Source: Variovorax sp. (lineage in GTDB: Bacteria; Pseudomonadota; Gammaproteobacteria; Burkholderiales; Burkholderiaceae_C). From it: a stretch of 35,861 nucleotides of DNA. The stretch is taken from contig JAGIBP010000047.1 of NCBI GenBank assembly GCA_017744285.1, positions 1 through 35,861 of the forward strand, written 5' to 3'. Every line of letters starts with the position of its first letter. The first letter of the stretch is position 1. Below, in pieces: positions 1 to 8,063 of the stretch. The notes below the pieces were generated by a model. The model saw only the letters and a program-made list of their open reading frames with translations, was not told the origin of the DNA and made no database searches. Position numbers and translations under genes: made by a program.

Positions 1-417
1 CCCGTGACCGCGCCGGCGGCACCCGCCGCGCCACAGGCCGCGCCGCAGGCGGCCGCGCCGGCTCCCGCAGCCGCGCCGGTCGCGGGCACCGGTGCATCGA
101 TCAAGACGGAAGGCGGCGTCGTCAAGCTCTATTTCGCGAGCAGCAGTGCCGAAGTGCCGGCCGGTACCCAGGAAGCCCTGTCCGACATCGTGAAAGCCGT
201 GCAGAGCGGCGGGCGCGTGGTCGTCAGCGGATTCCACGATGCCACGGGCGATGCCGAGAAGAATGCCGAACTCGCCAAGCAGCGCGCCCTGGCCGTTGGC
301 GCCGCGCTCAAGGTCGCGGGCGTGCCGGAAGACAAGGTCGAACTGGCCAAGCCGGTGCAAACGCAGGGCGACGGCCCGGCGGCCGAAGCGCGCAGGGTCG
401 AGGTCAAGGTGCAATGA
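1..417 (+). CDS. OmpA-family C-terminal domain protein (5' partial)
   Basis: The reading frame is open from the first base, so the true start probably lies upstream; the GTG at 4 is only the first possible start inside the window. The visible part has an Ala/Pro-rich linker (about residues 1-30) and then an OmpA-like peptidoglycan-binding fold of about 100 residues: a beta strand with LYFASSSAEVP, a helix, the strand VVVSGFHDATGD, the helix with AELAKQRALAVGAAL, and the final RRVEVKV strand. Proteins of this family usually anchor an outer membrane or periplasmic protein to peptidoglycan. The segment RVVVSGFHDATGD replaces the more usual G-H-T-D core, so the match is to a divergent member. What lies N-terminal (lipoprotein signal, membrane segment or another domain) cannot be seen. 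The family call is fairly safe; the role of the whole protein is unknown. Confidence 0.7.
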   Translation, partial: PVTAPAAPAAPQAAPQAAAPAPAAAPVAGTGASIKTEGGVVKLYFASSSAEVPAGTQEALSDIVKAVQSGGRVVVSGFHDATGDAEKNAELAKQRALAVGAALKVAGVPEDKVELAKPVQTQGDGPAAEARRVEVKVQ

Positions 418-450
418 AAAAATCCCGCACCGTGATTACGGTGCGGGATT
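417..450 (-). terminator. Strong intrinsic terminator with 13-bp perfect stem
   Basis: Positions 421-433 and 438-450 are perfect inverted repeats (13 bp, loop GATT). The six A residues at 417-422 become a U tract on the minus strand, so this is a classical terminator for the minus-strand gene ending at 489. It begins at the stop codon of the plus-strand OmpA-domain gene. A plus-strand transcript would form the same stem but has no U tract after it, so termination there would be weaker. Confidence 0.85.
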
Positions 451-488
451 CGATGCGCTGCGGAGGCCCTGGCCTCCTGCAAGCGGAG

Positions 489-1037
489 TCAGTTCAACGT
501 GCGCGCCTGTTCGCTGCGCAGCGGCAGGCCCTGGAGCGTGTCGAAGTCGGACGACGCCTCCGGCGGACGCATTTCTTCGAGTTCGTGGAGCGAGGCCACC
601 CATCGGCCGGCCGCGGACTCCGCCGGCTCGTCGTTGGTGAACACGCCATCGCGAATGTAGAACGTCTCGCCGGCCGGCCGCTCCATGTGAAGCTCGATCA
701 ACCTCGAGATCGGAAAGGTGTAGGTGACCAGCTTTTCCTTCGTCTTGCGGTCTTTCGCGCCGCAGTTGAAATAGCCCTCCGACGCGATGACGATGCACGA
801 GCCGTCGACGGCACTGTCGATGTCGCTGCCGCAGCGCCAGACCGCCGTCGGCATCCGCACCCTCACCTTGTCGATCACCAGATCACGCTGCTTGTTGAGC
901 GCGTTGAGCGGCGGCACCAGCGATCGCAGCTGGCGCAAGCGCTCGGCGAAGGTGTCGTCCATCACGAATTCGACGTGGTGCGTCGCGCCGCCCGAGCGCT
1001 TGACGACCTGCATGATGACGTGGCGTTGTCGGCTCAC
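489..1037 (-). CDS. Hypothetical protein, 182 aa
   Basis: I do not recognise this protein. It starts at a GTG with a good ribosome binding site (GGGAGG about 6 nt upstream). A downstream ATG (codon 9) is an alternative start without an obvious site. The sequence is soluble, with no signal peptide or membrane segment: a basic N-terminus, a helical part around FAERLRQLRSLVPPLNALNK, a central beta-rich part with two cysteines (WRCGSD and FNCGAKDRK) and an acidic C-terminal third. Codon use resembles the neighbours. It is a single-gene unit, followed by the terminator at 417-450 and preceded by an AT-rich gap that probably holds its promoter. The ribosome binding site plus dedicated terminator makes it a convincing real gene. 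Confidence 0.75.
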   Translation of the reverse strand: MSRQRHVIMQVVKRSGGATHHVEFVMDDTFAERLRQLRSLVPPLNALNKQRDLVIDKVRVRMPTAVWRCGSDIDSAVDGSCIVIASEGYFNCGAKDRKTKEKLVTYTFPISRLIELHMERPAGETFYIRDGVFTNDEPAESAAGRWVASLHELEEMRPPEASSDFDTLQGLPLRSEQARTLN

Positions 1038-1237
1038 AGGGGCCTCCCTTTCGCGTTCGATCGCGACAGCCCCGATGCCTGAAAGACCCTTGAAGTCAGT
1101 GCAGTCATGAAATCGATCATCGAATTAGAACTTTGGTATTGACGCAATTCGCATCAATTGTTTCTAACTGTAGATCGAAATTTCCCGAATAGATAGGCGG
1201 TATGAAGTACTAAATTCAAACGGCCGATTCGCGGGAA
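1038..1237. other. AT-rich gap without genes
   Basis: About 200 bases between two minus-strand genes hold no plausible coding sequence. Positions about 1100-1215 are visibly richer in A and T than the surrounding GC-rich DNA and include small direct and inverted motifs around GACGCAATTCGCATCAATTG (1141-1160). It must contain the promoter for the minus-strand gene starting at 1037, but no pair of -35 and -10 boxes is convincing. No terminator is clear for the gene ending at 1238. Confidence 0.5.
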
Positions 1238-1483
1238 TCAGCTGCCCCCGCCGGCGGCGACCAATTCGTCGAGCGCCTTGCAGGACGGGGCGCAAACGGT
1301 CTGCGATTTGCCGAGCAACTGGCGGGTGCGCAGTTGCGAGCGCACGCGGTGCTTGCCGCACATGAAGCACGACATCGTGGCACCGCTGAACGACGCCGAG
1401 GCACGAAACGGCGAGCCCGGCGCCTTGGCCTTGTAGCGCAGGCCATCGGCCAGCATCGCGGTCTTGACTTCGCCTTTACTCAT
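1238..1483 (-). CDS. Small Cys-rich protein, possible zinc-binding, 81 aa
   Basis: This is an unrecognised small protein. The ATG at 1483 lies just before the stop codon of the upstream gene (ATGAGTAA, 8-nt overlap), which supports translational coupling and this start over the longer open frame beginning at 1558. The N-terminal half (MSKGEVKTAMLADGLRYKAK) is basic. Two cysteine pairs follow, C39-x2-C42 and C64-x3-C68, separated by a very basic helix-like stretch (KHRVRSQLRTRQLLGK). This spacing would suit a structural metal site, but no known family is recognised. The protein ends in a Gly-rich tail. It forms a two-gene unit with the protein encoded at 1476-1820. Confidence 0.65.
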   Translation of the reverse strand: MSKGEVKTAMLADGLRYKAKAPGSPFRASASFSGATMSCFMCGKHRVRSQLRTRQLLGKSQTVCAPSCKALDELVAAGGGS

Positions 1484-1820
1484 GGGCGGTCTCCGGGCCG
1501 CGGCGCATGGCGCCTTCGATGGCCTTCTTGGCGGCCAGCTCGGCGCTGAGCGATGCATCCAGCCCCGAGCGGCAGAGCCCGGCGTGCTGGTAGTTCAGGT
1601 TCTCGTACAGTTCGGCCGCGGCCGGATAGGCGTCCAGCAACTGACCGAGTTGCGCACCGGGTTCCACATCGCGGAACTCTTCGACCAGATGCATGACGAC
1701 GGAGCGGTATTGCTCGGCACCCACCGGCACGGGGCTGTGGTCGAGCCGCTCGAGCAGCTGGGCCAGAACGTGCGTCACGGCCAGGTCGGTCTTGTGAGCA
1801 GGGGCGTTTGTTGCATTCAT
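1476..1820 (-). CDS. Hypothetical protein, 114 aa
   Basis: An unrecognised, probably all-helical soluble protein. The chosen ATG at 1820 begins MNATNAPAHKTDLAVTHVL; an in-frame ATG three codons upstream (1829) is equally possible, and neither has a clear Shine-Dalgarno sequence. The body has regular amphipathic helices (VTHVLAQLLERLDH, YRSVVMHLVEEFRDVEP, LDAYPAAAELYENLNYQ) and a C-terminal helix with KKAIEGAMRRG. It overlaps the Cys-rich gene downstream by 8 nt and is divergent from the peroxiredoxin gene across an 84-nt gap that must hold both promoters. The open frame upstream of the start is an extension through the opposite-strand gene and is not used here. Confidence 0.7.
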   Translation of the reverse strand: MNATNAPAHKTDLAVTHVLAQLLERLDHSPVPVGAEQYRSVVMHLVEEFRDVEPGAQLGQLLDAYPAAAELYENLNYQHAGLCRSGLDASLSAELAAKKAIEGAMRRGPETAHE

Positions 1821-1904
1821 GCGGAGCATGTTGGGCGCCGCGAGCGGATTGCAAGAGGGAGGAGACGACAGGAGCATCCTGGGATTACAACAGCATTTCA
1901 AATC

Positions 1905-2459
1905 ATGATTTTCAAGAATCTCATTCAATTGCCGGCGCTCGCGCTCGGCGCCGCCCTGGCCGGCCCTGCCGTCGCCGCCCTCGACATCGGGGAACCGGTG
2001 CCGAAATTCATTGCCACGGCGGCGTTGGGCGGCCAGGTCTTTCGCTACTCGCTGGCAGAGGCGCTCGCCAAGGGGCCGGTGGTGGTGTATTTCTTCCCGG
2101 CGGCCGACAGCAGTGACTGCTCCATCGAGGCGCATGCGTTCGCCGAGGCCATCGACCAGTTCTCGGCGCTCGGCGCCACGGTGATCGGCGTATCGGCCGA
2201 CGACATCGCCACCCTCACCGGCTTCTCGGTCAAGTCTTGCCAGAGCCGCTTTCCGGTCGCCGCCGACCCGGCCCGCACGGTCATCCAGGGCTTCGACGCG
2301 GTGATGCAGACCCGTCCCGAGTACGCGAATCGGCTCTCTTACGTGATCGCACCCAACGGCAACGTCGCTTACTACTACCAGAACCTGAATCCGGACAAGC
2401 ACGTGCAACGCATGCTGAACGCGCTGCGCGCGCTGCCCAAGGCCGGCGCCAGCCGCTGA
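1905..2459 (+). CDS. Exported peroxiredoxin (AhpC/TSA-Redoxin family)
   Basis: A thiol peroxidase of 184 residues, expected to reduce hydrogen peroxide or organic peroxides. Residues 1-25 look like a Sec signal peptide (basic start, hydrophobic core LPALALGAALAG, cleavage near AVAA), placing it in the periplasm. The thioredoxin fold follows: VVVYFFPAADSSDCSIEA holds the probable peroxidatic Cys72, in the place where PrxQ/BCP proteins have a T-x-x-C motif. A second cysteine, C112 (KSCQSRFP), could be the resolving residue. The end (LSYVIAPNGNVAYYY) matches the C-terminal part of the fold. The start was chosen because it gives the signal peptide; the open frame extends further upstream without support. 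It is followed 38 nt later by the aldehyde dehydrogenase gene. The electron donor is unknown. Confidence 0.85.
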   Translation: MIFKNLIQLPALALGAALAGPAVAALDIGEPVPKFIATAALGGQVFRYSLAEALAKGPVVVYFFPAADSSDCSIEAHAFAEAIDQFSALGATVIGVSADDIATLTGFSVKSCQSRFPVAADPARTVIQGFDAVMQTRPEYANRLSYVIAPNGNVAYYYQNLNPDKHVQRMLNALRALPKAGASR

Positions 2460-2484
2460 TCGGCCCCGCGGTGTGCGCTGCGGC

Positions 2485-2490
2485 TAAGAT
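2485..2490 (+). promoter_or_regulatory. Candidate -10 element for a leaderless aldehyde dehydrogenase mRNA
   Basis: The hexamer TAAGAT ends 7 nt before the ATG at 2498, which would put the transcription start at or next to the start codon. There is no Shine-Dalgarno sequence in front of that ATG (GGCTAAGATTTCTCCC). No convincing -35 box is visible, so this is a suggestion from position and local base composition only. Confidence 0.35.
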
Positions 2491-2497
2491 TTCTCCC

Positions 2498-3931
2498 ATG
2501 CAACTCAACTACATCGGCAACGAGAGTGTTGCCTCCTCGTCCGGCCGCACCCTGCCGGTGATCGACCCGTCCGACGGCCAGCCGTTCGACGAATTGCAGC
2601 GCAGCCAGGCCGCGGACATCGACGATGCCGTGCGGGCCGCGCGCCACTGCTTCGAGACCACCTGGCAGAAAGTCAGCGCGGCGGAGCGCGGGCGGCTGCT
2701 CTACAAGCTCTCGCAGAAGATCGCCGCGCACACCGACGAGCTGGCACTGCTCGAACAGCGCGATTGCGGCAAGCCGGTCAAGCAGGCGCGGGCCGATGCG
2801 CTGGCGCTGGTTCGCTACTTCGAGTTCTATGCCGGCGCCTGCGACAAGCTGCACGGTGAAACCCTGCCCTACCAGGACGGCTACAGCGTGCTCACCTGGC
2901 GCGAGCCTCACGGGGTGACCGGCCACATCATCCCGTGGAACTACCCGATGCAGATCTTCGGACGCAGCGTCGGCGGGGCGCTGGCGGCGGGCAATGTCTG
3001 CGTGGTCAAGCCTTCCGAGGACGCGTGCCTGTCGCTGATCCGCGTGGCCAAGCTGGCGGCGGAGATCGGCTTTCCGCCGGGCGCGATCAATATCGTGACC
3101 GGCTACGGACATGAGGTGGGCGATGCGCTGGCGCGGCACCCGGGCATCGACCACATCAGCTTCACCGGCAGCCCGACGGTGGGCACCATCATCCAGCAGG
3201 TGGCGGCCGAGCGGCACTGCCCGGTCACGCTCGAGCTGGGCGGCAAGAGCCCCCAGATCGTCTTTGCCGACGCCGACCTGAACGCGGCCATTCCGGTGCT
3301 GATCAACGCCATCGTGCAGAACGCGGGCCAGACCTGCTCGGCCGGCTCGCGCGTGCTGATCCAGCGCGACATCTACGAACCGCTGCTCGAACGCCTCGGG
3401 CGCGCCTTCGAGGCGCTGCGCGTGGGCCCGGCCGCAATGGACCTGGACGTCGGCCCGCTGATCCGACAGACGCAGCAGCAGCGCGTGTGGGATTTCCTCT
3501 CCGATGCCCAGGTGGCCGGGATCCCCATGGTGGCGCACGGCACCGTGGTCGACGAAGCCCCCGAAACCGGCTTCTACCAGGCACCGACCCTGCTGCGCGA
3601 CGTGCCGGTCGACCACCGCCTCGCGCAGGAGGAAGTCTTCGGCCCGGTGCTCGCCGCGATGAAGTTCCACGACGAGGACGAAGCCGTCTCGCTCGCCAAC
3701 GCCACGCGCTTCGGGCTGGTCGCCGGCATCTGGACCGAGAACGGCGCACGCCAGCTTCGCATGGCGAAGCGGGTGCAGAGCGGGCAGGTGTTCATCAACA
3801 ACTACGGGGCGGGGGGCGGCGTGGAGTTGCCCTTCGGCGGGGTCAAGTCGTCGGGCTACGGGCGCGAGAAGGGCTTCGAGGCGCTGTACGGGTTCACCAC
3901 GCTGAAGACGGTCGCCATCCGGCACGGTTGA
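2498..3931 (+). CDS. NAD(P)-dependent aldehyde dehydrogenase
   Basis: A full-length (477 aa) member of the ALDH superfamily, which oxidises aldehydes to carboxylic acids using NAD(P)+. The coenzyme-binding part has [13 protein letters not shown] and CVVKPSE. The general-base glutamate lies in [13 protein letters not shown] and the catalytic cysteine in [11 protein letters not shown]. The conserved EEVFGPV and the end motif [17 protein letters not shown] are present. The overall pattern is close to betaine-aldehyde and gamma-aminobutyraldehyde type dehydrogenases, but substrate cannot be read from sequence. The ATG at 2498 gives the standard N-terminus. It lacks a Shine-Dalgarno sequence and has a -10-like hexamer right in front of it. 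The gene is followed by moaA after 85 nt, with no sign of functional linkage. Confidence 0.93.
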   Translation: MQLNYIGNESVASSSGRTLPVIDPSDGQPFDELQRSQAADIDDAVRAARHCFETTWQKVSAAERGRLLYKLSQKIAAHTDELALLEQRDCGKPVKQARADALALVRYFEFYAGACDKLHGETLPYQDGYSVLTWREPHGVTGHIIPWNYPMQIFGRSVGGALAAGNVCVVKPSEDACLSLIRVAKLAAEIGFPPGAINIVTGYGHEVGDALARHPGIDHISFTGSPTVGTIIQQVAAERHCPVTLELGGKSPQIVFADADLNAAIPVLINAIVQNAGQTCSAGSRVLIQRDIYEPLLERLGRAFEALRVGPAAMDLDVGPLIRQTQQQRVWDFLSDAQVAGIPMVAHGTVVDEAPETGFYQAPTLLRDVPVDHRLAQEEVFGPVLAAMKFHDEDEAVSLANATRFGLVAGIWTENGARQLRMAKRVQSGQVFINNYGAGGGVELPFGGVKSSGYGREKGFEALYGFTTLKTVAIRHG

Positions 3932-4016
3932 GCGCCGGGGCCGGCCTCATTGCCTCAGGGTCAAGCGCTTGCCCGCCTGCCGGCCCGCGAGGCGATCGGT
4001 TAAATTTGCCTGCCCC

Positions 4017-5138
4017 ATGAGCCAGCACGTCGTCCCCGTCACCGAGATCGGCCGCAGCCGCCCCGCGGCGGCGATGGCCGGCCTGGCCGCGATGCCGGCC
4101 ACGGGCTCGCTGCTCGACCGCCTGCAGCGGCCCCTGACCGATTTGCGCATCAGCGTCACCGACCGGTGCAACTTCCGCTGCAGCTACTGCATGCCGAAGG
4201 AAGTTTTCGACAAGGACTACCAGTACCTTCCGCACAGCGCGCTGCTGAGCTTCGAGGAAATCACCCGGCTCGCGCGCCTCTTCGCGGCGCACGGCGTCCA
4301 CAAGATCCGCCTCACCGGCGGCGAGCCGCTGCTTCGCAAGAATCTCGAGGTGCTGGTCGAACAGCTCGCGGAACTGCGCACCCCCGACGGCCAGCCGCTG
4401 GACCTGACCCTCACGACCAACGGCTCGCTGCTGGCGCGCAAGGCGCGGGCGCTCAAGGCCGCGGGCCTGCGCCGCGTGACCGTCAGCCTCGACGGCCTCG
4501 ACGACGCGGTCTTCCGCCGCATGAACGACGTCGACTTTCCGGTGGCGGAGGTCCTGGCGGGCATCGAAGCCGCGAAGGCCGCGGGCCTCGGGCCGATCAA
4601 GGTGAACATGGTCGTCAAGCGCGGCACCAACGAGCAGGAGATCCTGCCGATGGCCCGCCATTTCCGCGGCACCGGCGTGGTGCTGCGCTTCATCGAATAC
4701 ATGGACGTCGGCGCCACCAACGGCTGGCGCATGGACGAGGTGCTGCCTTCCGCCGAAGTCGTGCGGCGCATCGCCGAGGAATTCCCGCTCGTGCCGCTCG
4801 ACGCCACCGCGCCCGGCGAGACGGCGCAGCGCTGGGCTTACGAGGACGGCGGTGGCGAGATCGGCGTGATCAGCAGCGTCACGCAGGCCTTCTGTCACGA
4901 CTGCAACCGGGCGCGGCTGTCGACCGAGGGGCGGCTCTACCTCTGCCTGTTCGCCAGCATGGGACACGACCTGCGCCCGCTGCTGCGCGGCGGTGCGGAC
5001 GACGCACAGATCACCTCCGCCATCGGCCACATCTGGCAGGGGCGCAGCGACCGCTATTCCGAACTTCGCGCCCAGCGCGCCCCCGACGTCGATGCCAAGG
5101 CGCCGCGTCGGGTCGAAATGAGCTACATCGGCGGATGA
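4017..5138 (+). CDS. moaA: GTP 3',8-cyclase MoaA (molybdenum cofactor synthesis)
   Basis: A radical SAM enzyme of 373 residues. With MoaC it converts GTP to cyclic pyranopterin monophosphate, the first step of molybdenum cofactor synthesis. The SAM-binding [4Fe-4S] cluster motif C-x3-C-x2-C is at C51, C55 and C58 (CNFRCSYC), and [10 protein letters not shown] is the SAM-binding GGEP motif. The C-terminal substrate-side cluster has C-x2-C-x13-C at about 293, 296 and 310. The protein ends in Gly-Gly, needed for catalysis in the family. About 25 extra Ala-rich residues precede the usual start region; codons M20 and M26 are alternative starts. The stop overlaps mobA by 4 nt (ATGA), so the two are translationally coupled. 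No Shine-Dalgarno sequence is visible, but TTAAAT at 4000-4005 may be a -10 box giving a very short leader. moaC is not in the window. Confidence 0.96.
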   Translation: MSQHVVPVTEIGRSRPAAAMAGLAAMPATGSLLDRLQRPLTDLRISVTDRCNFRCSYCMPKEVFDKDYQYLPHSALLSFEEITRLARLFAAHGVHKIRLTGGEPLLRKNLEVLVEQLAELRTPDGQPLDLTLTTNGSLLARKARALKAAGLRRVTVSLDGLDDAVFRRMNDVDFPVAEVLAGIEAAKAAGLGPIKVNMVVKRGTNEQEILPMARHFRGTGVVLRFIEYMDVGATNGWRMDEVLPSAEVVRRIAEEFPLVPLDATAPGETAQRWAYEDGGGEIGVISSVTQAFCHDCNRARLSTEGRLYLCLFASMGHDLRPLLRGGADDAQITSAIGHIWQGRSDRYSELRAQRAPDVDAKAPRRVEMSYIGG

Positions 5139-5785
5139 CCACACCCCACACCATCGCCCCGGGCGACATCACCGGCCTCGTGCTTGCCGGCGGACGCGGC
5201 ACCCGCATGGGCGGCGTCGACAAGGGCTTGCAGAACTTCAATGGCACGCCCCTGGCCATGCATGCAGTCATGCGCCTGGGCCTGCAGGTCGGCGAGATCA
5301 TGATCAACGCCAACCGCAATCTCGCAGCGTACGAGTCCTTCGGCGTGCCGGTCTGGCCCGATGGGCTGGCCGACTATGCCGGCCCGCTCGCGGGCTTCCT
5401 GACCGGACTGGAGCGGTGCGAGACGCCGTACCTGCTGACCGTCCCTTGCGACACGCCCCTCTTCCCGCTCGATCTCGCGAGCCGGCTGTCCGAGGCCCTG
5501 ATCGCGGAAGACGCCGAGATCGCCATGGTCGCCGCCCCCGAGGCGGCCGACGAGCCCGGCGCCGCCCCGGTGCTGCGCGCCCAGCCGGTGTTCTGCCTGC
5601 TGCGCGCCGACCTGCTCGAAAGCCTGGTGCGCTTCACCCAGGAGGGAGGTCGCAAGATCGACAGGTGGACCGCGCGGCACCGCACGGTGCTGGTGCCCTT
5701 CGATCACCCGGGCGATGCGCCGGACGCCTTCTTCAATGCCAACACGCTGGCCGAGCTGCACGCGCTCGAATCGCAGCGCGCCTGA
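5135..5785 (+). CDS. mobA: Molybdenum cofactor guanylyltransferase MobA
   Basis: Attaches GMP from GTP to molybdopterin, making the guanine dinucleotide form of the cofactor used by DMSO-reductase-family enzymes such as nitrate and formate dehydrogenases. The nucleotide-binding signature [16 protein letters not shown] (residues 15-30) is intact. PCDTP at 104-108 carries the metal-binding aspartate (D106), and DYAGPLAG at 80-87 is typical of the family. Length (216 aa) is normal. It begins inside the moaA stop codon (4-nt overlap) and is followed 10 nt later by moeA, so the three form an operon. MobA and MoeA/MoaA together imply that the host makes a bis-MGD type molybdoenzyme, which is not encoded here. 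Confidence 0.94.
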   Translation: MTTPHTIAPGDITGLVLAGGRGTRMGGVDKGLQNFNGTPLAMHAVMRLGLQVGEIMINANRNLAAYESFGVPVWPDGLADYAGPLAGFLTGLERCETPYLLTVPCDTPLFPLDLASRLSEALIAEDAEIAMVAAPEAADEPGAAPVLRAQPVFCLLRADLLESLVRFTQEGGRKIDRWTARHRTVLVPFDHPGDAPDAFFNANTLAELHALESQRA

Positions 5786-5795
5786 TTCTTCCTCC

Positions 5796-7112
5796 ATGAG
5801 CCGTATCGCAGACATCGCCGCCGCGCTGGCGGGCTACGACCCCAAGGCGCTGGGCGTCGATGCCGTGCAGGCCTTCCTGGCGCGGCTCGCCGAGCCGGCC
5901 ATCGTCACGCAGGCCGAGCGCATCCCCTTGCGCGACGCCCTCGGCCGGGTGCTGGCGGAGGACATCGTCTCCCCCGTCAGCGTGCCGCCGCACGACAACT
6001 CGGCGATGGACGGCTTCGCCTTCGACGGTAGCGCGCTGGACGGCCTCGCCGACGGCGCGACGGTGCAGTTGCGCGTCATCGGCACCGCCCTGGCCGGCGC
6101 GGCATGGCGCGGCAGCCCCGGCCCCGGCGATGGCGATGGCGTGAAGATCATGACCGGAGCGGTGATGCCCGCGGGCCTGGACACCGTCGTTCCGCAGGAG
6201 TTCTGCACGGTCGAGGGCAACGCCGTGCGCTTCCCGGCCCAGGCGCTGCGGCGCGGCGACAACCGCCGGCTCGCGGGCGAGGACCTGCAGCAGGGCCAGC
6301 CCGCGCTGCGGCAAGGCGAGATCGTCTCCCCGGCGGCGCTGGGCATGGTGGCGAGCCTGGGCCTGCCCATGGTGCAGGTGTTCCGGCGCCTGCGCGTGGC
6401 GTACTTCTCGACCGGCGACGAGATCCTCAGCCTCGGCGATCTGCCGCGCGAAGGCGCCGTGTACGACAGCAACCGATACACCGTCTTCGGCCTTCTCACC
6501 CGGCTGGGCTGCGAGGTCATCGATCTCGGCCTGGTGCGCGACGACCCGGCCGCGCTCGAATCCGCCCTGCGCCGCGCCGCCAGCAAGGCCGACGCAATCA
6601 TCACCAGCGGCGGCGTCAGCGTCGGCGAGGCCGACCACACGCGCGCCGTGATGCAGCGCCTGGGCGACATGGCGTTCTGGCGCGTCGCCATGCGGCCCGG
6701 CCGGCCCATGGCGGTCGGCCTGATCCCCCCGAACATGCCCGATCGCGGCCCCGCCGTGCTCTTCGGCCTGCCTGGCAACCCCGTCGCGGTGATGGTCACC
6801 TTCCTGGCTTTCGTGCGGCCCGCGCTGCGGCGCATGATGGGCTGCAATGCCGCGTGCTCGGCGCCGCCGCCGCTGCTTCGCGCCACCAGCGTGGGCGCCA
6901 TCCGCAAGAAGCCGGGGCGGACCGAATACCAGCGCGGCAGCGTGCACCCGGTGGCCGGCTCGTTGCCGGAAGTGCGCATCGCCGGCAACCAGGGCTCGGG
7001 CGTACTGAGCTCCATGGTCGAGGCCAACGGCCTCGTGGTGCTGCACCACGACCAGGGCAACGTGGCCGCCGGCGAGGCGGTCGACGTGATGATGTTCGAC
7101 GGCGTGATCTAG
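5796..7112 (+). CDS. moeA: Molybdopterin molybdenumtransferase MoeA
   Basis: Inserts molybdenum into adenylylated molybdopterin, completing the basic cofactor. The 438-residue protein has the MoeA N-terminal domain with PPHDNSAMDGFAF (about 64-76) and MTGAVMPAG. The MoCF-binding domain follows with STGDEIL, YDSNRY, ITSGGVSVGEADH and LFGLPGNPVAVMVTF, then the C-terminal beta domain ending near VMMFDGVI. The ATG at 5796 is the first plausible start after mobA; no Shine-Dalgarno sequence is seen, so translation probably depends on coupling to mobA. It is the third gene of the moaA-mobA-moeA unit. The next gene begins 18 nt downstream and may be cotranscribed. Confidence 0.95.
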   Translation: MSRIADIAAALAGYDPKALGVDAVQAFLARLAEPAIVTQAERIPLRDALGRVLAEDIVSPVSVPPHDNSAMDGFAFDGSALDGLADGATVQLRVIGTALAGAAWRGSPGPGDGDGVKIMTGAVMPAGLDTVVPQEFCTVEGNAVRFPAQALRRGDNRRLAGEDLQQGQPALRQGEIVSPAALGMVASLGLPMVQVFRRLRVAYFSTGDEILSLGDLPREGAVYDSNRYTVFGLLTRLGCEVIDLGLVRDDPAALESALRRAASKADAIITSGGVSVGEADHTRAVMQRLGDMAFWRVAMRPGRPMAVGLIPPNMPDRGPAVLFGLPGNPVAVMVTFLAFVRPALRRMMGCNAACSAPPPLLRATSVGAIRKKPGRTEYQRGSVHPVAGSLPEVRIAGNQGSGVLSSMVEANGLVVLHHDQGNVAAGEAVDVMMFDGVI

Positions 7113-7130
7113 CCCCCGCAGGATCGGACG

Positions 7131-7610
7131 ATGGCATCGAGAACCGAGTTGATCCAGCAGATGCCCATCTTCGGCGCCATCGGTGCGGAGACCATCGAAT
7201 TCCTGCTCGGCCCTGCGCCGGTGTCTCATGTGCGGCGCGGCGAGTACTTCTTTCGCGAACACGACGAACCCACCTGCATGTTCGTGCTGGAGAGCGGGCA
7301 TGTCACCGTCTCCAAGAGCTGGGCGCAGCACGAGCTGCTCATCCGCCGGCTCGGCCCGGGCGACTGCTTCGGCGAGATGGCCCTGCTGGACCTGTGCCCG
7401 CGCAGCGCCACGGTGCGCGCCGACGAGGACTGCATCGCCATCGAACTCACCTCCGCCAATCTCTTGCGGCTGTTCGAGCACGACGTCGAGCAGTTCGCGC
7501 TGATCCAGATGAACATCGCCCGCGAGATGAGCCGGCGGCTTCGCATCACGGACGACCTGCTGTTCCGCGCCCGCATGGGCGAGACGCTCGCCATGCCCGA
7601 GCGGCTCTAG
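7131..7610 (+). CDS. Cyclic nucleotide-binding domain protein without DNA-binding domain
   Basis: A 159-residue protein made almost entirely of one CRP/FNR-type cNMP-binding beta-barrel. Visible elements are the opening helix (LIQQMPIFGAI), FFREHDEPTCMFVLESGHV, the phosphate-binding-cassette-like stretch GPGDCFGEMALLDLCPRSAT, and the long helix ending EMSRRLRITDDLL. The cassette has G-E-M-A-L and R-S-A-T, as in true cAMP binders. The helix-turn-helix domain of CRP is missing: the protein stops after the dimerisation-like helix. It therefore cannot act as an ordinary transcription factor, and may bind a partner. A good ribosome binding site (AGGA, 7 nt spacing) precedes the ATG. It sits 18 nt after moeA and converges on rnhA with 3 nt between the stops. 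Ligand and partner are unknown. Confidence 0.85.
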   Translation: MASRTELIQQMPIFGAIGAETIEFLLGPAPVSHVRRGEYFFREHDEPTCMFVLESGHVTVSKSWAQHELLIRRLGPGDCFGEMALLDLCPRSATVRADEDCIAIELTSANLLRLFEHDVEQFALIQMNIAREMSRRLRITDDLLFRARMGETLAMPERL

Positions 7611-7613
7611 GCT

Positions 7614-8063
7614 CTAGATTCGCCCCAGCGCGCGCTCCACGCCCTTGTTGGCCAGCGCATCGGCCCGTTCGTTGCCGGGATCGCCCGAGTGGCCCTTGAC
7701 CCAGCGCCATTCGATCTGGTGGCCGCCCTCCGACACCAGCTTGTCCAGTTGCTGCCAGAGCTCCACGTTCTTGACCGGCTGCTTGGTCGACGTGCGCCAG
7801 CCCTTGGCCTTCCAGCCTCGGATCCATTCGGTGATGCCCATCCGCACGTACTGGCTGTCCAGGTAGAGCACGACCTTGCACGGCCGCTTGAGCGCCGCCA
7901 GCCCCTCGATCACCGCCTGCAGTTCCATGCGGTTGTTGGTCGTGTTGAGCTCGCCGCCGAACAACTCCTTCTCGCTGACACCCGATTTCAGCCATGCGCC
8001 CCAGCCGCCCGGGCCGGGATTGCCCTTGCAGGCGCCATCGGTGTAGATCTGTACTTCGTTCAA
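7614..8063 (-). CDS. rnhA: Ribonuclease HI
   Basis: Degrades the RNA strand of RNA-DNA hybrids, removing R-loops and replication primers. All catalytic residues are present: D9 ([11 protein letters not shown]), E47 ([10 protein letters not shown]), D69 (LYLDSQYV), H125 ([13 protein letters not shown]) and D134. Length is 149 residues, the normal size for the family. The start is a TTG at 8063 inside TTGA, overlapping the stop of the methyltransferase gene by 4 nt, with AAGGAAAAGG upstream. An ATG is not available near this position, and the longer open frame upstream is the out-of-frame methyltransferase gene. The gloB / methyltransferase / rnhA order matches the gloB-yafS-rnhA neighbourhood of E. 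coli; dnaQ, next to rnhA there, is not seen here. Confidence 0.96.
   Translation of the reverse strand: MNEVQIYTDGACKGNPGPGGWGAWLKSGVSEKELFGGELNTTNNRMELQAVIEGLAALKRPCKVVLYLDSQYVRMGITEWIRGWKAKGWRTSTKQPVKNVELWQQLDKLVSEGGHQIEWRWVKGHSGDPGNERADALANKGVERALGRI

Noticed and set aside
5733..7481. A long minus-strand open frame opposite moeA and the cNMP-domain gene
   Set aside because: It crosses two well-supported genes on the other strand, and its product has low-complexity His/Ala/Gly/Arg composition with no recognisable domain.
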